From contig JAYGXS010000010.1 in NCBI GenBank assembly GCA_036362985.1, positions 7,920,963 through 7,984,962 on the forward strand: a stretch of DNA of 64,000 bases, given 5' to 3'. The DNA comes from Ligula intestinalis (Eukaryota; Platyhelminthes; Cestoda; Diphyllobothriidea; Diphyllobothriidae). Positions 32,938 to 44,300 of this stretch are shown one piece after another. The translations under genes were made by a program, and so were the position numbers. The notes beneath the pieces were generated by a model, which worked only from the letters and a program-made list of their open reading frames with translations, searched no databases and was not told the origin of the DNA. Position 1 is the first letter of the stretch. The number at the start of each line of letters is the position of its first letter.

Positions 32938-33700
32938 AGAAGAAGAAGGAGAAGAAGATGATGATGATGATGAAGAAGAAGAAGAAGAAGAAGAAGAAGA
33001 AGGGACAATTTCTGGGACCAAGTTGTATTTTAGCTGACGTTTTAAAAGCCTTCTCTTTTCCATCGTGAGGGTGTGGTGGTTGTTCTCCTGCCGGCGTCAG
33101 TAATTGTGTTCAACCGCTAGCATGATGCCCGCCTTCTCAGGAGGGCTTGGTAGGCGGGGTGAAGGTCTATGGCCCCGTTTATTGTGCCAGTCTATGACCA
33201 CGTGCAGCAGAAGAACAACACGTTCGTCTTTGAGAAAGCAATGGTAATAGGCTGAGCTAATAACAAGATGGCCAAGATACAAAAAAGTTGGTCCTCGAGT
33301 GGCACACTAAACAAAGCAATAGACCTTCATCCCGCCTACCAAGTGCTCCGTAGAAGGCTAATATCTGCTCAGAACGGAGTAATAGGTCGGGCAGGGGAAG
33401 ATACGCAGGGCCGACAGCCGGCAGCCGCGAGCGAAGAAGGTGAAAACGCTCAAGAGGCACAAAAACCACTAAACACACTTCATGGAGGCGCCCGCGACGG
33501 CGTGAGCAATTCAAACGGCCACCAACAATCGATCGGTACAATCGATTGACACGCGAGCATTAGGCTAGCGGTTGGACACATTTACTGACGCCGGGAGAAG
33601 AACAGTCACCACGCTCTGAGGATGGAAACGAGAAGGCTTTTGAAACGTCAGCTAACATATAACTTGGTCTCAGAAATTGCCCTTCTTCTTTCTCTCCCAG
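32938..33700 (+). mobile_element. PLE lineage C tail pair, head-to-head
   Basis: A minus-orientation tail at 33000-33110 (TAGCTGACGTTTTAAAAGCC) is mirrored by a plus-orientation tail at 33580-33690 (GGCTTTTGAAACGTCAGCTA). Between them the plus strand encodes NKAIDLHPAYQVLRRRLISA (33310-33370), the C-terminal segment of PLE endonucleases. The plus tail has a hammerhead-like core CTGAGGA at 33616-33622 and GAAAC at 33642-33646. A GAA/GAT tract at 32938-33000 borders the left side. Confidence 0.7.
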
Positions 33701-33898
33701 GGGTGATAAAAGGAATGTTATATCTGAACCTCGAGTTTTTGCGCACATCTAAAAGCCGTCTGAGGCCTGATTTTCCCGAAGAGCTCACATGACTTTCGAC
33801 GGTCCTCATCGCAGTCTGCAACCCGGGCCTATGGTTTCAGGACTATGTCTGCCTAAATGTTCCATTAACCGTTTCAAAGATCACGTCTTAGACACCTT

Positions 33899-33899
33899 T

Positions 33900-33953
<54 letters not shown>
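33899..33953. repeat. (GA)n microsatellite
   Basis: About 27 GA units with one interruption. Confidence 0.95.
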
Positions 33954-33957
<4 letters not shown>

Positions 33958-34269
33958 TGAAAGCGTTGTATTAGCCTGGTCGCTAGAGCTTCGGCAAAAT
34001 TTGAACAGACGCGCCTTTGCTTGTTGCAGGCCTCCTAAACTACCTGCATGTCTGCTGCACTCACTTTCAGTTTCATCTTACTGTCGATCTTAGAGAACAT
34101 GCTACGGTTCATGGGCTGTTGGATCACCTATGTAAAGTACAACATATTGCTCGAGAAACAGACACGTCCAAATTGGCGTCTCAAGCTGTTCAATTGCACA
34201 TATTTAAGTCGAAACGGCTGCAAAAAGCTCTAAGTAAAGCACATTTATCGTATTTGGGTCTGCCATGAC

Positions 34270-34617
34270 TCATTTTGCCTTCGTTTGCCAGGTTTTTCTC
34301 CCCCCGTTATTATCCACTCCGCAAACAATCGGTCTTTCTCATGCTATCGATCAACTCGCTGCTCGCTGCAAGTCAATCGATACTCCTGCTTCATTTGATT
34401 GGCTGCAGACGGCAGGGGACTCATCGCGCAGGCAGAGCTACACAACAACACACAACTTCACGGACACAATTGACGTGCAGACATAGCTAGCAGCTGACTC
34501 ATCACACAGCCTTTGTACAGTTCAGCTTCTTACAGTAAAGCTGTCCCTACCAACTTGTTCTTACCTGACGTTTGGTTTTGGGGACCTTACTTTGTCGACC
34601 CAATCGTTTACTGCATT
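34270..34617 (+). mobile_element. CsRn1-like LTR and primer binding site
   Basis: The sequence leading to 34617 ends with TTTACTGCA and is followed by TTGGTGACTTCCGACG, a good match to a tRNA-Trp primer binding site (TGGTGACCCCGACG). The 5' limit of the LTR is not defined; 34270 is a guess. Similarity to the 32425-32763 repeat near its end supports LTR identity. Confidence 0.5.
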
Positions 34618-35546
34618 TGGTGACTTCCGACGAACTCATTATTCCTCCGAATCCCCTATATAGTCAAGCTCTGACAAAAGACAGCTTTCCACCAGAAATT
34701 CAGCGCATCTTGGTATCTGCTTCTGGCTCTCTTACTGCTGCGAAACGGACCCGAATGGCTGAACGGTTATTGGTCATTCATGGCCCGGCCAAACTGCCAG
34801 TTACCGCACTTACAATTCCTGCCATTCCTCTTGTTTCTCCTGTCTCACATCTGAAAGTGGAGATTGCGCAAATCCCTGAGCAGCTAGCTCTTCTTCAGTG
34901 GAAATCCTCCTCTTCCTCCAGGAGTCCACCGAGCTCATCTATGCGGCATGTCTACCCTGCTTTTTCAGTTCACCCCGCCTCAGCTACCACCTGCTGGTTT
35001 CCCACTACCTTTAATGCCAGAGCCCATCTCTGCAACTCTCCGTCATTTCCAAGCAGAGCAAATGGGTTGAACTCAAAATTGAATGCATCATTCTTCCTGG
35101 TGTCTTCAGCCCCGGTCGCATCGTTTACGTCTGCGACGCCCTGAGTGCCAAACGTTTCTTGGTTGACATTGGCGCCCAAAACGAGTTTCATTCGTCCTTC
35201 AGCAGCCAACCATCGAGGCCCCAACCCCGGCGTCTCCCTTCAGGCTGTCAATACTTCGTCCATTGTCCCCTTTGGCACCTGTTCCCTTTCACCGGACACT
35301 AGCCTCCAAAGTCTCTTCCCTTGGGTCTTTGTCGTTGCTGAGGTGCCCTCTGCCATAGTTGGTGCTGACTTTTTCGCTACCTTCAATATAATGGTCGACT
35401 GCCGTCATTCCGGTTTTGGCGATCCGACCACCAAGCATTCAGTTCGTGGCAGCCCTTCATCTGAAGTGTCCCGCAAGCTTGCCGTCATGGACCCTGATCC
35501 AGCGTGTCTTACTCAACTGAAAACTGGAGCGTCGGCATGTCAGTAG
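34618..35546 (+). pseudogene. CsRn1-like Ty3/gypsy gag/protease fragment
   Basis: 34572-35144 contains KDSFPPEIQRILVSASGSLT and RMAERLLVIH (gag). A shifted frame near 35135-35180 reads DALSAKRFLVDIGAQ, the protease active-site region (D-I/T-G-A). 35145-35546 then gives FPWVFVVAEVPSAIVGADFF, the protease C-terminal block (I-L-G-A-D-F). RT and everything after it are missing. Truncated and frameshifted. Confidence 0.75.
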
Positions 35547-35803
35547 ATATGAAATAGTTTGTGATTCTGTTCCTCATCCTGAAATGTGTTTTTGATTCGA
35601 AAATATGTCTCAGTTGAGGTTACGCCACAAATTATCGGACATCATAATTATAAGACATTTTAATGCCGGCTTACGAAATAACCTCTATTTGTATGCCCGC
35701 AAAACAGAGTAGTTAAAACTGACTAATTAAGCAGTACTTATTTTTCAACTTGACTTTCCGTGCCCATATAAATTTAAATATACTTAAATATACATTGGTA
35801 AAA

Positions 35804-36011
35804 ATAGGCAGAAGAACATTACCAGCAAGGACATGGGACACTAGGAAGGCCTTTTCTGCCTTATTAGGCGTCATCGGCTAATGATACCTGACCCCATTGT
35901 TGCCGCTAAAATTGCTGCCACACGTGGGTATCACTAGCCGGTGATGCCTAACAAGGCAGAAAAGGCCTTCTTAGTGTCCCATGTCCTTGCTGGTAATGTC
36001 CTTCTGCCTAT
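35804..36011. repeat. Long palindrome, MITE-like (85-bp arms)
   Basis: The left arm 35804-35888 is the reverse complement of 35927-36011 with about half a dozen mismatches, around a 38-bp loop. Arms begin ATAGGCAGAAG and end GATACC. It could be a foldback or miniature inverted-repeat transposon, or give a long RNA hairpin. Confidence 0.9.
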
Positions 36012-37300
36012 ATCCTAGGCGCCTGACGTTTGAGGCTCGAAAGAGAGCTGTAGTGGCAATATGGACGGACGAGTGGGTCGTCTTACTATCGGTGTAAACA
36101 TATATGCCATTAATAAAAATATTATTTCCTTTATTAATTTGGTTAGATTTCAGAAAGGGGTATTTTTGATTTTAAATAGTTTATAATTGTGAGGTCTACT
36201 TATACCGAAGAATGCCCACTTGTACAGTCTTGCATATGTCCGTTTATTAATGCACAATCTTAATGAACAATATGTTCTGCATTCACTGCAAGACGCTAAG
36301 ACATCATCTTAATACTGTAGAGAAATGCATGATTTTCTTTTACACGCAGTGTATACAGTATGCAGTTCTGAAACCCTAAGTGTGGGTTCAACTGCAGGTC
36401 ATGTTCTAAACTATTCGAACATTGAGGTTTTTCAAATTCTAAAGGTATCTGTTCTTCATGTATTAAATTTATACATGACGTTCTTTGTTATCAAATAAGT
36501 AGAAGGACGAATAACCTTATTCAGGTCTTTATAAAACATATCTCAGCTCTCATGGGCATCAAAATCAATTTGGAAAAATGAATACTACTTCAACAATATT
36601 TTTTATCGAGCGCGCGTTTTGCAGAAGACAAGAAAATATGGGGCTTCTGGCATGACTAATACAGCTTGGGATTCTGCTTGATGCTAATCAGTATTGCAGT
36701 GCAATCCATGTAATCCTTTCTAGCTGAAAACAGATCTTCAGAATTCGATTGAGCTTTCATGAGATAGGCCAGTTATTATAAATAGCATTTCACATCTGAC
36801 GGTATCTGTTGGTAATTATATCGGTGGATCATGATGACCAACTCACAGCTTGCCCTTATTCGCCACCTCGAGGTTCCGAATTCTACGATGAGAGCACTAT
36901 ATTGCAGAGTAGTATGCTCAGTTTGCTCTCGTAATTCCAACTTGGCTCCTAAGGTGCAAGCACGCATTAAAAGTAGCTGTCAGAAAACGTATGGGGGAGG
37001 GGGGTGGTTGGTGTGCACAAATTTCTCGCAGTGGCTTACACGTGACCGAACTTATTGGGCGAAAAAGGAGTTAAATTAATTACATGTGCGCATATCGTTT
37101 CCCAAATGCTCTCAGTGAACCTCCGGTCTGCGTGATCGCCTGTTGTCCAAAGATCTAGTAAGCTCGTTTTTAGGCTGACGTATTTAAAGGCCTCATTGTG
37201 AAAAGTTCGAAAGGGCACGGCTCGAAAGTGGGCACTATGGTGAGCAAGCTAAAACTCAGTACGTATTTATGGTGTTAGTTTTTCAAGCATAAGGTGTCTG
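36012..37300. other. AT-rich, no gene recognised
   Basis: No domain or repeat seen. The only long frames (for example 36831-37079) lack support. Confidence 0.4.
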
Positions 37301-37302
37301 GA

Positions 37303-37432
37303 AGAAGAAGAAGAAAAAGAAGAAGAAGAAGAAGAAGCGATCATTGGAACAAGAGATTTGTTGTCCTGTTCCAGTGATCGCTCCTTCTTCCGAACTGCTT
37401 CCTGGAACTCGGATATTCTCCTCTATTGGCTA
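37303..37432 (+). mobile_element. Minimal PLE tail foldback
   Basis: A GAA tract, then GCGATCATTGGAACAAG and, 15 bp later, TGTTCCAGTGATCGC, its reverse complement. The shared terminal motif GAACTGCTTCCTGGAACTCG follows at 37394. All coding and most UTR sequence has been lost, leaving just two tail ends facing each other. Confidence 0.7.
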
Positions 37433-37719
37433 TAAGGTGTCTTTTTGAATTGCAGGTGCCTTGCGGCAATTTTCGTATATTTTGATAGGTTCATCAGTCA
37501 GACATATTTATAAAGCTAACGCAATTTAAAAAATCTTCCTGCAGTCTTTTCAGGCTGAATGTTCTCTAGGGACTTCTATATCACAAACTAGTTAGACCTT
37601 CCTTAAGTATATGAGATGTTTTCATCATAATTTTCATGAAGCGTTGGAATGCCCGATGTACTAATCAGTCTCCGGACACTGATACTCCATTTTAACGTTG
37701 CGAAAATCCCCATTTGATA

Positions 37720-37975
37720 ATTCAGAAGGACAGTTGGCGAGCATATGTATACTTTCGATAAATTCTCTTCGGGCCATTACATTTATATGGAAGGGGAAGG
37801 AACAGGGTGACAAGCAATCAATTAATTATCGTCTTAGTATTCCCAAGACTTAGTTGATTAGAACGATAATTAATTGATTGTTTGGCACCCTGTACCTTCC
37901 CCTTCCATATAAACGTAATGGCCCGAAGAGAATTTATCGAAAGTATACATATGCTCGCCAAATGTCATTCTGAAT
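37720..37975. repeat. Long palindrome, MITE-like (113-bp arms)
   Basis: The arms 37720-37832 and 37863-37975 are reverse complements with about seven mismatches, loop 30 bp. Core blocks: AAATTCTCTTCGGGCCATTA and AATCAATTAATTATCGT. A diverged single-arm copy lies at about 46910-47020, so this is a dispersed family, not a one-off event. Confidence 0.9.
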
Positions 37976-38179
37976 ACTCCAGTTCGCTGCCCTGAGCTTC
38001 AAATGTAAAAAGACTTGTCTCAGTTATCACCTCATACTGTCTTGATTCCTTACCTGGGCATCACTATGTTCTCACTTCTCTTCTGGCTTCGGCCAAGGCC
38101 ACTGGTCTTTCTTTATGCACGGATGCGTTCTGTTGACTTTTACTAGCATTCTGGTCTCACACTGCTCTCATAGCGCCTT

Positions 38180-39176
38180 CCCAGCGTTATTTCACCCGAC
38201 TCTACTAGACGGGGAGTCAGAGAGAGGAAGGGGGGGGAGAAATGCAACTGCTGCGGAAATGTCGCATCGTCCAATAGGCTGCGCGCGCCCAGTCCGCTGA
38301 ACAATCAATGTTCTCGTTGGCCCGCTGTTTCTGACGTCCGCCTGCTCCAACGAATCAGAGCATGCGTAAGCGTGTGTGCGCACGCGCCAACAGACAGGAA
38401 ACGTGCAAAAAGATGTAGGGGGTGGGGGGGGGGGTTGAGTAGCAGACCCAACGGAAGTTTCTGTGAGGCAGAAGGCAGGGGACAGGGAACACTGCTGTCG
38501 TGCCCCCAGTGCCTCAACATTAAGATGCCTTTCCTGGTGACACGAGGCAGGAAGGAAGGGTAGGCGGTTTTTCACCAGGCATTCCACACCCACGCTCCTA
38601 CAAGAGTGTATACGTGCACGCGCGCCCGCACGCGTCCGCGCCCATATACAACGCAAAACCGGATCTGGTACTGTAAAGGACTTCTCGGCAGTCTCCAGTT
38701 GAACGATCCCTCGTACGCCGTAGCAGCCAATTTCCTTCCGCAACTAGTGCGGCAACCGGCGGAACGCACAGTGTCTTTGTCCAAGAAGCCTGTTATAGAG
38801 GGCGCGTAAACAGCAGATCCGGTTGGCGGGAAACGTAACAACAGCAGCAGCACCAACACACACACCCACTTCATCGCAGGATCCTCTTAGAGTCTCTCCT
38901 CCTAGCGGAAATCCTGACCAACTTCAGGAAGTAAGCGGCAACTTACCTGCCGGCTATCCAGCGAGGCGATCTTGTCAACGATCTCAACACGTAGAGAACG
39001 CGCAGCCTATTGTATATCATCCGTGGAAGGCGGAAGCAAACGAGCAACACGCTGATCTTTGAATCCGGCCTGAAGAAAAGCGTTCTCACTTCCTTCCGTG
39101 CTAGTGAGACCAGTCACGACCCTCCCTTGTTTCCTGTTGGTTCTAGTCCCGGTCAGCAAAATCGATTTTCCTCATG
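38180..39176 (+). promoter_or_regulatory. CpG-rich block, probable promoter and 5' exon of the ETS gene
   Basis: CpG-dense sequence (for example GCGCGCGCCC, CACGCGCGCCCGCACGCG) with TATACGTG and CCCATATACAAC segments. It precedes a good splice donor at 39176/39177 (CTCATG|GTAAGC). The next downstream acceptor with an open frame is at 40148/40149. No transcription start can be fixed from sequence alone. Confidence 0.45.
39174..39176 (+). CDS. Candidate ETS-gene start codon at the end of exon 1
   Basis: ATG is followed directly by the donor GTAAGC. Spliced to 40149 it keeps phase 0 and would give Met-Glu-Ser-Gly-Ile-Pro. In-frame stops lie just upstream in the exon, so the frame cannot extend further 5' here. 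The alternative is initiation at the internal ATG near 40266, or an unseen upstream exon. Confidence 0.4.
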
Positions 39177-40148
39177 GTAAGCATCGGACCCCTTAATTGA
39201 TTTTGCTTGCCCGATCAGCAAGACATCAGTTAGTATATATGTTCTAGTTTCGATTTTGGTGTTAAAAGCCACTCATAGAAAAAGTCCAATTTTGCATATA
39301 ACTGCTGCCTTTGCTAATGCCGCGGTTAATTTGAATAACAAAAAACTAACTCAAATTAGCATCCTTGACAGTGTTCACGCGAAAGCACTGTTATTACGAG
39401 TGACAGATTTGAAATTATGATGGATAATACGGTCGATTCCTCGAACTTTATTAGTACTAGAGGGATTTCTTTCGATCGAATCCAACACATTCCTCTCAAA
39501 TTTTAAGAACTGGAAACCTAACAGATACTTGGACACTCAAGCAACTTAGCGATATTATAAAGTTACACAAGCGTTGCTTTTATCCGACTGACATTTTAGT
39601 CAGGCTGATAGACGAGTAACATCAAGAAAATATAATATGATTGAAGGTTATGCACCCCCACTTCCCATAAAATCAGATCAGAAAAGTGCAGCATTTCTAT
39701 CAATAATGGTCTTCATAAATTCGCCTGGTTAATACTTCAAAATTTATGCCAGTTTTCACAGGAATATACAGACGCTAGGATGCCCTCTTTCGCACAAGGG
39801 AAGTAATTCTTCGAGAGAAATTTGTCATTAGTCAGATGTGAGGCAAACGAGTAAAATTGGCAAAACGTATTTATGTTCAGCCGAAACAGCTCCAAGCGAA
39901 GTTTATATGAGCGTGTGCCTACGCTATTGTACCTTATCGCTTTTAAGCTGCCATTACTTTAGAAATTTATTTATTCATTGATGGGGAACTCCCGTGGAAA
40001 AAGTCTAATCGATGGCAAATACTCTGTGTTTAGATTAATCAAATGCCTATCAATTAGAGACCGGGTCAGGTTATCACGGTAGCACATTCTGATCGAGTTT
40101 TATACCTAACCTGACTTTCCGTTCTCTCTTATGCGCATTTTTTGCTAG

Positions 40149-41322
40149 GAATCAGGCATTCCACCACCAGCCAGCTCCCTGAGTGTGAACTACGCCTCCG
40201 CAGAGAACATTCCGCACAAAGCTACCTCTCTCCACCAAGTTTCCTCGACCCTGGACGTCACGAATATGTCGACCACTGACCCCTCAGGCCCCTCCACCCT
40301 GGGCTACTCCCCAACGGCACCACCCTTCCATAAGGAGACACCCTCAAACGCAACCCTTCTGCCGCCATCAGCGCCAGCGGCTTTGTCGTCAGCCGAGGGA
40401 AACTGTGCTTCTGCGGCCCTGCATAGTGGACGTGGTGCTTGTCAGTTTCCTCCTCCGTTGCTGTATGCCTCCCACCGAGAGGACACACGACCGGAGCAAG
40501 GCGAGTTCGGTTGCGCAGCTGCTGTCTCCGCACCACCCTACAGCTTTGGATCGCCCCTCTCTGAGGGCCTATTCGGCTATGATTGTCCGCAGGTTGGTCG
40601 TTGCTTGCCCTACTCCATCCTTGCAAACGGGGCTCTCCGAACGGGCACCTACGGTTTGAACCGGCATCTTCGGGAGACGTCATGGGGTGAAACTGAATAC
40701 CGAGACTCGCGGGAGACTGAGCCTTATGCTGGGGTTTACTCCATAGACAGCGGTCCTGGTTCAAGCCAAGGGCCATTTGCACCACAACCGCTAGGGGCAT
40801 CCTTTGACTCCTCAACCCCTACCTCGTCTCTTTATTGCAGCCATTTCATGCCCAGCCAGTTAGCGACTACGTGGGCGCCACTTGCATCCTCAGCGTCCGC
40901 TTCTTGTGCCTCGAACGTCTCCCAGTACAAGCCCTGTGGTGACTACTGTGGTTCATTCGCATCGTCCGACTTTTTGTCGTTGTCTCGACGACAACCACAG
41001 CTTCCGCCACAACCACAGCCCCCACTTTCGGTCGCCTCCTGCTTCAGGGCCTTCGAGAACCCAGCACGCACCTCTAGTGGTTGCAGTAGTGATCTGCTCT
41101 ACTCACGTAGACGTCCTAGGGCGGGTTTGAAGCCTCCCAGCGGATCATCTTATCAGAGGGAGGCAACACATGGTAAGGCTATCAAGGCCCCCAATCCCAA
41201 AGCCTACTCCCCTCCGGTGAATGTGGTTGCTGCCTCGACGACGGAAAGCGACAGTTTCAAATACTCCGACAGGAACTCTGCCAGCAGTCAACAAAATACA
41301 AATCCACACTGGCGGCCTCAAG
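40149..41322 (+). CDS. ETS transcription factor, N-terminal exon
   Basis: The exon is bounded by TTTTTTGCTAG|GA and CAAG|GTACGT. It is open from 40149 in phase 0 for 391 codons and leaves one base (G), which with GA of the next exon forms the Gly before SGQIQLWQF. The encoded region is Ser/Pro/Tyr-rich low-complexity sequence (for example SSLSVNYASAENIPHK, QPQLPPQPQPP), typical of transactivation regions. No Pointed/SAM domain is visible, though many ERG/FLI proteins have one; it could be in an unrecognised exon or be absent. No ATG occurs before about 40266, which supports an upstream start. Confidence 0.85.
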
Positions 41323-44300
41323 GTACGTCGGCGATTTCTTAGCGCTGTTCGGTGGTCTTTTCGACTGTGCGTAGCTTTTCAAGAGAAAGCTAATCAATTT
41401 TTCTTGGTAGACCTGAAGGAGCATTTGACCACCAAATCAACATAAGAAGTCAGGCAAAGGCTATAACGTCCCCCTATGAGTTGTCCTCGAATGCTTATCT
41501 GTTTGACGTCAACTAGTAATGTACATCGGTTTACCCTTCAGTCACCAGTATTGGTAGAATTATGATTGGCTGCGAACAGCATTGCATAAGCCAAAGCAAG
41601 CGTTGTTTCGGTTTTAACTAGCTTCGTTTGACTACCCCCCATTTGTCATCTAAACCTCCTGAATTAATGTCGCATAACCATATAAAGCTCTTCATTCTTC
41701 GAGAAAAGAAGGCCTACTTAGTATTATTGCTTGACCCTCTAGACAATGGATCCGATGAGCGGCACGTGACAAATTTTAAGGTCAATTAACAACCGCCAAT
41801 GCCTGCAGCAACCAAGAGCCACCGACAGCGTCGGAAAGAATAGTCGGAAACAGGGGGAGGTGATCAGCAGTCGGCACGCCGGAAAACAGCCTCCGGTTGA
41901 GAGTCGAGTTTAGCTTTGAAAACTAACAGAGGGCGGGAGGAGAATAAAAGAAACTCTTCAGACAACTCAGTGACCACCTAGGTGGTATTTCTGGGACTAT
42001 AAGTCTTATTTTCGGCGGTCGGCTTGTAGGAATCCGTCGCCCAGAGCAACTGCGCTGATTCATGCTGCCTTTTGTGCGCTGAGCTTCGCTCGCTGCCCAC
42101 TATTGTCCTTTTGCATGCTTGATGTCAACTCACCGCGTTTACGCTTGTAGGTAATCGATAGTCCTGGCTCATTTAATTGGCGACAACCGATTAATTACTC
42201 ATTCCACAGTCAACTTGTCACGTCCCCACGTTTGCACCTGCACGGCTGGCTATCGTACGCGGCACCACTGTAAGGCTTTTTGAGCAGTAAAGTTGTTCAA
42301 AAGCAATCAGTCTTTTCAGACTAGTGATTTGGGGAAACGTCTGGTGTCGAGACAGCAACTAGCAGTCAATAGGCTAGCACTCACGTTTCAAGCAGGCTCA
42401 ATAGCAGCACAGTAAGAGTCGCATGCGTGCCTTATACCACAGTCAGGACAGTTCCTTCGTGTACTGATAGAAGCCCATTTTTTCTTTGTCAGAGCACAGC
42501 CAGTGCTGAGCAATGGCATTTCCTGCCTCCCTACCTACTGGGAGTATTTAATGGGAATGCGTGAAGGACCAGCTTGTCTGAAAGTGCTCTTGATAAAGCG
42601 GGTACCCTGTTCGTGGATGAGGCTGGGTGGGAGTGCGATGGTCAGCAGAATGCTCCCTCTCAGAAACCGGGCGTCCTGGCGCCAGGAAAAGACCGGGTTC
42701 CACACCACACCACCCCGTCTACCCACGCGCAGGTGATGCGCCCCTTTACGCCCGCACTGATTCGGCACAATACGCCCGTATCTTCTGTGTAGTGAGCATG
42801 CGTAGGCCCGTTCCCAACACCCAAATCGGCTGGCTCCTTTATGCCTAGTGAGGGGGGGGGGAACGGGTAGCGCTGAGTCCCCGCCTTAACGTCACCCCCC
42901 TCCCCCCTACCAGCATCCCACGCATGCACAAATGTACGAGTGTCTAGCGGAACACGTTTTCCTCACCGGGAAATCAACTAATACACCGACGGGGGGCGTA
43001 GAGAGGACTGGGAAGACGAGGAATCACTACCCATGAGTGCACGACCCGCACTTTGGGGTGCGGAAAAGGGAATGCTATCCATGGCTGAGGGTGGAAATGC
43101 GAATACAGTGCTGAAGGAAGGAAAGGAAGTGAGCCGTTAAATGCGGGCCCGCTACATTTCCTGTTGTGTCGGAAGTGCTCCACAAGGGCAGAACTGGTAG
43201 GGACTAGCGCTCACAAGTCTCCAAAAGACTTCAGGGCGATCCCCGGGGCGAATTGTTCCCCTTTACGTACGCTAGCCAAAGAAGAGACGGGCGGAAGCCT
43301 TCCAGCTGACAGTTTCCTTCCGGGTGACATTCCAGCCCCTGCGCTGGGGGTCTCTTGCTGACAAAGCAACGAAAATTATTCCTTACACCAGCTCCCCCAT
43401 CGGCGTTTCGGCCCGGGACTTTCAAAAATCGTATCAGTGGGAAGTTTGCGTCTCTGCAGGAATTGTTTCTGAAAGCATACGGCAACTATCTAGGAATCAA
43501 CCTGAACTTTACGCGACTCTTGCACTGAATCGGTACATCTGATTGGTTGGCTATTGTGTAGACTAAAGCTGCAACCGCTATAAAGTGCATGGTAACCTGC
43601 TGGCTCTCCGATAGAGATTGTCTGGGCCTTTATGTTGAACCCTATTCTCTACATAGAAAGTCTGTTTGTATTGACTGGTCTGCTCTCCTACCTACACTCA
43701 ACAAGCTTCGGAAGGAAAATGACAGACAATTAACCACTTAAAAACGGTTTCTAAATATTTCTGTTCCTGAATTTTGGAAGAAAATGCAAAATAGTTGGTT
43801 TTTAAATGCTCAAACTTTCGAAACATTCTGCCTTCATTTAAGACTTTTAACATTTTTTTCAAATTTACAAACAAATGCAATCAAACAAAAATAGCATAAA
43901 TCGTTTGACCTTATTGTGAAAAACTCTGTGACCTCAGTGAGATTAGAACGCTTGAGAAGGGGTACAAGACTTAAGTACAATCAAAGCTACCGTCGCCCGA
44001 GGTATGATGCTTCAATGGAGCTCATGAGTTCAATCGCATTTATGTTGTTATCCACTCAGCCTACTGCATGGTTTGAACCCACTAATGTGACTGTCCAAGC
44101 AGGATTTCTTGAGCAGTCAACCTAGACTCCACCAGATGACTTAATTCGCCAGTGTTTTTGACCGATTTGAATCAATCAATCTACGTCCGCACAACTTGCA
44201 GCGTTGGTCTAGTTCAATTGCCTGTATCTTACACAAGTGATTAATGTAATGAGCCCGAGAACCCTTAACGATCTAACACTCTATTCTGCTTTTCTAATCA

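Noticed and set aside
38192..38743. 183-codon minus-strand frame
   Set aside because: High GC content explains the long frame, no domain is recognisable, and it overlaps the likely ETS promoter.
40258..40815. 185-codon minus-strand frame
   Set aside because: It is the antisense shadow of the ETS N-terminal exon.
32425..42363. One complete 9.9-kb LTR retrotransposon bounded by the two LTR-like repeats
   Set aside because: The interior holds unrelated PLE, palindrome and host-gene promoter and exon sequence, and the CsRn1-like fragment has its own LTR.
42503..42929. Overlapping frames on both strands
   Set aside because: GC-rich intronic block; frames overlap in all phases without any domain.
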